A stretch of 64,000 nt of DNA from Eudorina sp. 2006-703-Eu-15 (taxonomy: Eukaryota; Chlorophyta; Chlorophyceae; Chlamydomonadales; Volvocaceae), in assembly GCA_003117195.1 (NCBI GenBank), contig BDSI01000119.1, forward strand, positions 1 through 64,000, written 5' to 3'. The position numbers and the translations under genes are program-made. The notes under the pieces are model-generated. The model ran no database searches. It was not told the origin of the DNA and worked only from the letters and a program-made list of their open reading frames with translations. Positions 1 through 14,175 of this stretch are shown in pieces. The number at the start of each line of letters is the position of its first letter. Within the stretch, counting starts at the first letter, position 1.

Positions 1-2108
1 TACCCCCCGGCCGCGGGTCATCGGGTTGCGGCTAGGGGTGCTGCCCCACCCGACATGATGCACATAGGCCGCACACAGGGCCCCGCGACTCACGGCTCCC
101 ATCGCCGTGCACATGTTTGAGGAGGCGGCTCCTGCCCTGTCGGGATCTCCTGCTCTGTTCCTGATTTGACGGGATCAGGCACACTCGGGCTCACGCTCCG
201 GCGGGGACAACCGCAGGGAGGGACACACAGCGCAGCGAACCGTACGTGCCTGCCTAGTGCCTACCCTCCCTGCACCCCCATGAGCCATGCCGTACCCTAA
301 CCTTCCTTGTCGCACTGCGATGCTGTGCTCTGCGGCGGCTAACGGACACGCACATGCCTGCCCTTACCCTACCATGCCGTACTGCCGTACTGCGATGCTG
401 GGCCCTGCGTCTCCCGGAGCCCGGAGTGGTGCACGACAATCCCGGATCCCCCCATAAGCGGGGCGCGGCGGGGCGGGTGGAAAACGATTCCGGAGGCACG
501 GAGACCACCACTAGGGAGCACACCACCGGCTGGTGAGGCAGCTTCGTCTGTCACCGATGGACCCCAGCGGGGTCCGATGGTACAACCTTAATGTAACATC
601 TTTAATGTAACATCTTTAATGTAACATCTTTAATGTAACATCCTTAGTAATGCTCCGTATGTTGACGAATGTCGAGTAGTGGGAAGACCCCCTCCCATGG
701 CCCCCTGCCGTACACATTTTGCGTAGATACGAAGTAAAAAAAAAGATAAACACATCCAAGCGGTGTGACCACACACGTGCTCTGCGATCCGGGACCTCCT
801 CGGGATAGATAGAAAATTGATATCCGGATGCGCACATGTGAGATGTGACCCATATCAGGTCTCCGTCCAATGACCAGGCGCGCACGTGTGACTCGTATCT
901 GCATACCATGCGGCCCTACCACCCTCCTCCCTCCCTCCCTCCGTATGCCCATCCTGCTTCCTTGCCGTGCGGTGCGCACCCATCCTTGCCGTTTGTTGGG
1001 AAGTTGGGAACCCGTTTAAAAACGTATGATAGTGACGGTCCATACACACACGTACACGCACACACGTACACTCCTGTCCTGCCTGCCTAAACACACACGT
1101 ACACTCCTCCGGGCTCCGCGATGCCCTTGCATGTGCAGCACTGCTGCCTTGCCTATCGAATACCACGTGTGCGTACGCACATCGAGTTCGCTTGGGCCTA
1201 TTCCTATCCTTCCAATCACATCTGCCCCTGCCGTTGGTCCCGCCTCCACACTGCGGTTCAACTCTTCCTCGAGCACACGCGCAGGCTGGTTCCGGAGCAC
1301 ACGCGCAGGCTGGTTCCGGAGCACATCGACCAGACGCGCACACATCGCAAAGGCCAGCCAGCCACCCACACGCTTTGCGCCCCTTCGGCCTCCACCTGGG
1401 TTTCCAAACGCCTTGTGCTTCCACACACGCCAACGGGTTCCCGGCTGTGAGGGATATCTTCGTGGGGCCTTATCCTCCAATGGCCCCGCTAAATATTCGT
1501 TGCTATATATTCGTTGGGGCATATCCCCTAGGGCAGGGCCCTCCCAGGAGAGATTTCCTCGTGGTGGTGGCAGCCTCCTCCTCCTTCTCCTCCTCCTTCT
1601 CCTCCTCCCTTTGGGCCATTAAGAGATCCTCCGAGCTCAGCTCACAGACCGCTCAGGGCGATGTGTTGCCCGCAGCCGCCACATCCCCATCCGGCGCGGG
1701 CAACGCTGGGGTGTCGCCGCCGCCGCCGCCGCCCGTCGCCGCCGCCGCGGCGGCGCGCGCCTGCTGCCGCGCCGCAGACGCCTCCGCACAGTCCTGCAGC
1801 CGCCGCAATCAAGGCGGGGCGGTGCGGTGCCGCAAACATGGACGAGCATGAGTCATACGATGCAGTGCCTCGTTTAAAGTACGGCGGAATGCGGTCCATG
1901 AATGAATGCGTCGTCACCCTTACCCTCAGACCGCCCACCCGTGTCGAGCCACCCAGGTCGAGCAACCATCTGGACCGCCGTACAGCCGTACAGCAACACA
2001 CCACATCACAACCCCAACGCCGTATTCCTGGCTGTGCTCGGGTTCGTTCCTTCCCGTTTTCTTCTCTTTTCAATTCATTCCCACCGCCGCAACGCCGTCC
2101 TGTCGTAC
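1..2108. other. Left-edge region without a resolved gene
   Basis: No convincing exon was found here. The stretch holds four tandem copies of a 14-bp unit that carries TGTAA (588-643), CA-rich tracts around 1040-1110, a short direct repeat of a 21-bp unit around 1276-1322, and GCC/CCG-rich low complexity at 1700-1800. The minus-strand gene that follows (2109-6234) must have its 3' end somewhere in this interval, because its last recognised exon ends at a good donor (GTACGA) at 2108. I could not choose a final exon. The open stretch on the minus strand around 1840-1910 is a possible but unproven continuation. Confidence 0.5.
588..643. repeat. 14-bp tandem repeat, four copies, each with TGTAA
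   Basis: The unit TAATGTAACATCTT is repeated four times head to tail. Each copy contains TGTAA, the chlorophyte polyadenylation signal, in plus orientation. It could mark the 3' end of a plus-strand gene lying left of the window, or it may be a chance minisatellite. No upstream reading frame was recognised to decide. Confidence 0.75.
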
Positions 2109-5100
2109 CGCGAGGAGCATGTCGTAGTACAGGACCGTGGATTCCGCGTGCGGCAGCAGCTCCGCCGTGAAGGCCCGGAACTGGCGAGATCCAGATCCTA
2201 GCAGACTGGGCATCTTGATGGCCTTGACGCAGTCCTACACGTGGGGAGGGAAACGACCCGTGGTCACGGGTCATCGCCCGTGGGTCGCGGATCACCGCCC
2301 CGTGGTGCGGCGGTACGGCGTGTGATAACCGAGTGGTGGGAAGGTCTCTCAGCACCCATGAGACACGCGATAGGGGGCTCCACGACCTACCACCACTGCC
2401 CCTCAAGGAGCAACGACCCACATCGACCCACGCCAACTCGGACTGCGCCTCAGGGAATTTTCTCCGCGACCCGCACCGACCCGTGGGCCCACCCGCCCAT
2501 ACCACCCCCTGACCCCACCCGCCCCCCTTCCCCCCACCTGCACCACGCCCTTCATGGCGGTGTGGGCCGCGGTCACATCCTCCGGCTCCAGGGAGGCCGG
2601 GCTGGCCGCCAGGGTGGCGGCGGCCTGGGGCCAGGGGGGGACGGGGTGGGGGGGAGGGGCCCGGGGGGACGGGGAGGGAGGGCCAGGGAGGGGCGGGGAG
2701 GGAGGGCCAGGGAGGGGCGGGGAGGGAGGGCCAGGGGGGCGGGAGGAGGGCCAGGGAGGGGCGGGGAGGGAGGGCCAGGGAGGGGCGGGAGGGAGGGCCA
2801 GGGGGGACGGGGAGGGCCAGGGGGCCGGGTCATGGGGAGGTGACGCTAGGGGCGCGGGAGGAGGCGCAGAGGCCCAGGAGCAACCCCCACCCCGAGGGCC
2901 GCAAGGTCCGGAGGGGCGCCTCCCCGCCCACCCAGGTCCTCCTCGGTGCTCCGAAACCAGACCGCCGGTATTCCGCCTTCTTCTTTCCCTCCCTCCTCCG
3001 TCAACCCCGGCCCTGGCCCGACCCACCTTCCCCAGCGCCTCCACCCGCTTGTGGATGGTGATGGGCAGTCGCTCCTGGGAGGGGGGGAGGGGATGTCGAG
3101 AGACCGTGGGAGGGGAGGGGAGGGGAGGGGAGGGGAGGGGAGGGGAGGGTCGAGGTGTCGCGAGTCAGTTGGCACGGACTTCGGTGCGCTGGCTGCCTTC
3201 GGAGCAAGGAAGGCACCAGCGACGCGGCGGGCAGAGGTCAGGGCCCAGACGACCCCAAAGCCCCCTAGGTGTCCCCTTCAAGCACCTCAAGCACCTCAAG
3301 CAGCTCATCAAGCAGCTCAAGCCTCCGGACGAAAACCTGCCATCCAGCCGGCATCACCGCCCACGCGCACGGGCTCCGTCTTGCGCGCTCCTCCCCTTCC
3401 ATCCTCCCCTCCTCCCCTCCTCCCCTCCTTCCCTCCTCCCCTCCTCCCCTCCTTCCCTCCTCCCCTCCTCCCCTCTTCCCTCCTCCCCTCCCCTCCTCCC
3501 TCCTCCCCTCCTCCTGCCCACGCGCCGGACTCCCGTCCATCTTGCCGCACCCAAGCCCCAACAAGGCCGACATCGCCACCGCTCCCTCTCCTCCTCCCTC
3601 CCCTCCCCCCAGTCACGCACACACACACACACGCACGCACGTGCAGCTGCTTGCACCGGGTGACCAGCTCCGCGCAGGTGCCCGCCGTGAAGGGCGGCAG
3701 CGGCAGCTCCAACAGGTACAGCTCCCGCTCCCAGGCCTCGCCGAACAGCTGTGCAGGCGGGTGAGGGGCGCGGGGTGCGGGTGCGGGTGCGGGTGTGTGT
3801 CACAAACAAACAGAACCCGCCCAACCCAGTCCAGGGCGCGAGCGCGGGTGCAGGTGTGTGTGCCCGTGTCTGTCTGGGTGTGCGTCCGTGTAGGCGCGAG
3901 TGCGGGTGCAGGTGTGCGTCTGCGGACCGAGGAAGAGGGCCGCCTAGCAGGCAGGGGGCGACCGGGCACACGATGCACACACACGGGCTCGGTCGGGCGA
4001 ATTCCTTTTCCAAACACGCGCCATCTCGAGGCTGTTTGTTTTTTACCCTCATCCCAGCCGCCCCCCCCCGCCCCCCCGGCCCCCGCCCCCCCCGCCCCCC
4101 CCCACCACCCCCACCTCCATGAGCGCCCCCTCCAGCAACGGCCCCACCACCGCCTCCAGAGCCTGGCTGCCCGCCTCCACCATCAGGGCCCAGGCGCTGC
4201 AGCTGTCCGTGCCTGTGAGGGGGGGCGGCAGGGCGGAGGGGCGGGAGGGCGGGACGGGGAAGGTCAGGGTCCCTCGGTGAGGGTCCCACGGTGAGGGTCC
4301 CACGGTGAGGGTCCCACGGTGAGGGTCCCACGGTGAGGGTCCCACGGTGAGGGTCCCACGGTGAGGGTCCCACACGCGGAGCACGGGATCGTTGAAGGTG
4401 CGGCTGTCACCGATCGGTGACCCATCGGGGTCCACTGTGCCGTCATTAAGTGGTCCACTGAAGGTGGTCTCGGGAAGCTGCTGGAAGTAGTGATCATCCT
4501 GGATACCAACGCGGCCCGAAGCGTTGTTCAGTCGTGGCAGCAAGCGAGTTCAGTCGTGATGTGTTTGTGGGTGGCAAGGGTGTACAGCCCGGGCGCGCTC
4601 TGCCAACCGCCTCCCGGAGACGGCCTGATGCCGCGCAGCAGGATGCGCGTGACGGTGTGAGGGCGAGGCCGCCTCGGGGTACAGGAGGTAGCGGGCCCCT
4701 CGCAGGTAAAGGAAACCCTTCGAACGCAAACCCAAATGGAATCCAAGTGGAATCCGACTTGAATCCAAATGGAATCCAAGTGGAATCCGACTTGAATCCA
4801 TATGGAATCCAAGTGGAATCCGACTTGAATCCAAATGGAATCCAAGTGGAATCCGACTTGAATCCAAATGGAATCCAAGTGGAATCCGACTTGAATCCAT
4901 ATGGAATCCAAGTGGAATCCGACTTGAATCCATATGGAATCCAAGTGGAATCCGACTTGAATCCATATGGAATCCAAGTGGAATCCGACTTGAATCCATA
5001 TGGAATCCAAGTGGAATCCGACTTGAATCCATATGGAATCCAAGTGGAATCCGACTTGAATCCATATGGAATCCAAGTGGGTCACAGCATCTCTAGATCA

Positions 5101-6234
5101 CACGTCCCACGTCAAGGTCCGCGCCCAAACGCGCGGCATCATCATCTTCGTGCGCGGATCCCCAGCTCGTGCAGTACGGCATTCCCGTCCGGCTGCGCGC
5201 GCTTTGACTTGTACGGCACTCACGTGTCCGAGGTGGCTGCGGGAACGCGGGCGTGATGAAGTTCGGGTTGCTGGGCGCGTCGGGCTCCGATTCGACGACG
5301 GGGACGATGGCGGCGCCCTGCTCGGACGTCCCCACGGGCGGTACCGTGTACGGCGCCCGGATCCTGGCGCTAACCACGGCGGCGGCCGCGGCGGCGCCGC
5401 TGGCGGCGGGAGCCACCACCAACGCCGACGTGGGCCGGTCCTGACTGGCGCCTCTAGGACCACTGGGCGGCCGGCCCCCGCTCGCTCTCCCGTTGCTGAG
5501 CTGGCGTTGCAGGCCGCTGCCCCCGCTGCTGACCCCGCCTCCGCCTCCGCCTCCGCCTCCGCCGCTGTTCACCCGCCGCATCCCGCCGCCTCCAGCGCCT
5601 GCGGCGCCCCCGCCTGACCGCCCTACGCTTGGCTGGCGGCCGCCGGCACCGCCACCGCCGCTGCTGCTGCCACCGCCACTTCCGCCGCCACCGCTGCTGA
5701 CGCGGGCCAGCCGCCGTTCCCACCGCCCGCAGCGGTGGTCCCGCCGCCGGGCCCCCGACTACCCCCTGCTGGACCACCACCGCCACCGCCACCACCACCA
5801 CCACCACCACCACCACCACCACCACCTTGGTAGCGGCCGCTCCATCGGGTCCCCCTTTCGGTCATTGCCCGCTGAGACGGCTCCAGGGGCGGCTGTTGTT
5901 GATGTCGATGTTGTTGCTCGTGAAGAAGCTGCTGCTGTTCGGCTGTCGTGTAAGGTGCCCTCGGACCTCTGGCGTCGACCCAGCCCTGTTGACCGTAGCT
6001 GCTTCCGTGAGGCGGTCCCGCAGACACCCTGTCATCGTGGTACATGTAGTGCTGCCGGCTGCTCATGGGCGGTCCGTCGTAGCGCTGGCTGCGATCGCCT
6101 CCGTAACCTTGTTGTCGGGATCTACCTCCACGGCCTCCGGGCTTTGGAGCAGCGTATGCGTCATCGTAATCGTCATAGGAGCGGTGCTCGGACGTCGGGG
6201 CCATGCTGCGGCCGCCTCGCCCGCGCCAAGCCAT
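2109..6234 (-). CDS. Hypothetical RGG-box protein with helical C-terminal exons (3' end incomplete)
   Basis: I do not recognise the family. The chosen start at 6234 gives MAWRGRGGRSMAPTSEHR, followed by RGG/RGGR motifs, a Tyr/Asp/Gln-rich stretch and a long polyglycine tract, the composition of RNA-binding intrinsically disordered regions. The frame changes between about 5650 and 5720 inside Gly/Ser-rich sequence, so an indel or a small intron lies there. The first large exon runs to 5224 (donor GTGAGT). Proposed following exons on the minus strand: 4115-4212, 3641-3748, about 3279-3329, 3027-3074, 2538-2624 and 2109-2234. Joining 5224 to 4212 keeps phase 1, and the following exons all join in phase 0 between AG acceptors and GT donors. 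They encode amphipathic segments such as LVTRCKQLH, RRLELLDELLEVLE and HKRVEALGK. The intron after 5224 holds two minisatellites. That both halves are one gene is an inference from phase only. Confidence 0.5.
2650..2835. repeat. G-rich minisatellite in an intron
   Basis: Imperfect repeats of GGGAGGGCCAGGGAGGGGC, purine-rich on the plus strand, lie in the intron between the exons at 2538-2624 and 3027-3074 of the RGG gene. Confidence 0.7.
3399..3517. repeat. CCTCCC pyrimidine-rich tandem repeat
   Basis: Repeats of CCTCCCCTCCTTCCCT type fill most of the intron between the exons near 3279-3329 and 3641-3748 of the RGG gene. Confidence 0.7.
4265..4370. repeat. 14-bp tandem repeat
   Basis: The unit GTGAGGGTCCCACG is repeated about seven to eight times with almost no divergence. 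It lies just 5' (on the minus strand) of the exon at 4115-4212. Confidence 0.85.
4732..5080. repeat. 33-bp minisatellite built of three 11-bp subunits
   Basis: About ten copies of a 33-bp unit. Each unit is three related 11-mers: AATCCAAATGG, AATCCAAGTGG and AATCCGACTTG. The first 11-mer exists in two subtypes, AATCCAAATGG and AATCCATATGG, and the second subtype dominates toward 5080. This is a higher-order repeat inside the 1-kb intron of the RGG gene. The long ORFs that cross it are by-products of the 33-bp periodicity. Confidence 0.9.
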
Positions 6235-7002
6235 TCTATCGCCGCGGTCGCGACAGATCCAAGTTGTATTGATCAACTGCCGTTGAAATTTGCAGACCTG
6301 CCTAGTACCGGACAGATGCAAACCTGATGCCAACCAAACCCCCAGCAGGCCTCGATCGTGAAAAGGTGTTCGTTTTAAATTCAGATATAAAAAATGTAAT
6401 GACCGTAATGCACACGAGCTTGGAGGGGGCAGAAAACGAAGGACAGGACAGCAAGATTAGAGGTACCTAACGGCGCGATACCTAGAACTTGCGATGCAAA
6501 ATAATTGTTGAAAGCAAAAGTGCATCCGTAGAGCCAATTTGCGGTTTGTAAATTATTAGTTGCAGACACGTTGGGATCCAGGCACGAACATACCGATCGC
6601 GGTTGATACCGTTACAAGAAATGCCACACCTTCCCAATTCTCGCGATTTCGTGCATGTCTGTTCATAAGGCACGTCCGCGAGCCATAATGGCCCCGCAAT
6701 CGGAAGGCAACGTCTTGGCGCAAGCGCACAACACCCCGTGCCCAAATCATGGGCGTAGTAAAGCTGTGTTATGCATAAAAATGGTCCTCATTCATTTACC
6801 ACAGAAAAAACCATGGGATAACCCGACCTCGCCCGCGACGCACCGCAATGCGCCAGGTCACGTCCTTACTCCTCACCACAGTTCAGAGGGAGCCCTGCCC
6901 CCATTCCCCTCCTCCTCACAAACTCTAGCGAGCAGCCCCTCACGAGCGAACGTAACCCGCACGCCCCCTCGTCGTCGTCCACCTGGCCGCGGCGGAGGCC
7001 AA
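6235..7002. other. Spacer between two minus-strand genes
   Basis: This holds the 3' untranslated region of the MYST gene and the upstream region of the RGG gene. It is less GC-rich than its surroundings. A minus-strand TGTAA lies at 6612-6616. No further exon was seen. Confidence 0.6.
6612..6616 (-). terminator. TGTAA polyadenylation signal of the MYST acetyltransferase gene
   Basis: TGTAA on the minus strand lies about 390 nt past the stop codon at 7003. TGTAA is the established poly(A) signal of Chlamydomonas and relatives. Confidence 0.5.
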
Positions 7003-13089
<6,087 letters not shown>

Positions 13090-14175
13090 CTGTGGGGAGG
13101 GGCAGGGGTGGCGCGGGAAGGACGGGGAGGGGGGTTAGGTGGGGGTGCAGGCCACCAGGGGCAGCAACACGTTTGCGTGTGTGTGCGTGTGTGTGTGTCT
13201 GTGTGTGTGTTTGGGGGAGGCCCAAGAGGGGGAGCGGAGGGGCGGGAATTGAGGATATTGGTAGGCGTATTCATATTGCGGCGCTGCCAGGCAGGGGACA
13301 GAAGGGGATGAGCACTTTGGGCAGCTGTAGTCTACGGTGGTGTATGTATGTGTGTGGTGGTGGTGGTGGGGGGGGGAAATGGTCACCTAAAGCAGAGGAG
13401 CCAGGGCGGCCGTGAGGACTGGGAAGGAGTGTCAAGCAGTTCAAGTGCGGTTTGGTTGTATTCGAATGCACGGGAATGACGGCTTAGAAAGCCTGGCAGG
13501 CAGAGAACAGGGAGGTGATGCGGCAGGCGCGAGCGAACCAGTTCGAACTTGATCGGGCGGTGTACCCGGGAAAAGTCGGCACGACGGGCACTCCCCTTCG
13601 GTTTGGCAGGTTCCTATCCGTACGCCCCAGATTAAAATTGTCTGATTGACTAACCCGCGGTCATTCGACGCCAGTAATGCCTTTGTTGCGCGGGAGGATG
13701 TCAACATAAGCACATTCGCACGACACGCACCTGCGTCGCATTGTCCACGCCATCCCCCGTTGAAAACGGCTCAGGGCTTCTGCCGCTATCCACCATGTGT
13801 CTTGGACTGGCCCAGTTCGCCTCAAGCGACCATCCCAAACTCGACTAGGTTGGGCCACTGTCCGTGCGTACCGCAGTAATTAGATAAATAGACGTAGTAT
13901 CCAAACGTGGAAAATGCGCATCAGGAGCGCCGACAGTCACACTGGTGGAAGGACGAGTATGTATTTTGCGCAAAGTTGCACAGGTGCGTACGTATCCGGA
14001 GTTATTAAATTTTGGATAGAATGCTGTAGATGAAGTGTCACGGTTTCTATTATAACTGATGGCCTTGGAGATACTAGGGGTGAAGCTTCCTTGTTGACAG
14101 CTGCTGTTCGGACCGTCGCTCCCGTGCAACGTTAACTTACAAACAAACAACTGTTCACGGCCCATAGTGGTCCTA
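13090..14175. promoter_or_regulatory. Divergent intergenic region, MYST (minus) and arginyl-tRNA synthetase (plus)
   Basis: About 1.1 kb separates the first recognised exons of two divergent housekeeping genes. GC content falls towards 13600-14170. The part near 13100-13400 contains a CA/TG tract and a family-A dispersed repeat at 13258-13297. Because of that repeat and the AG at 13090, part of this interval may be a 5' intron of the MYST gene. No clear TATA box was chosen. Confidence 0.5.

Noticed and set aside
4380..4510. Possible exon reading DDHYFQQLPETTFSGPLND on the minus strand
   Set aside because: The sequence is partly made of the dispersed GACCC/GGGTC palindromic motif, lacks a good acceptor, and the 5224-4212 exon junction skips it in phase.
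4528..5256. ORFs of 170-240 codons over the 33-bp array
   Set aside because: The repeat length is a multiple of three, so frames stay open and give a periodic peptide. It lies in an intron of the RGG gene.
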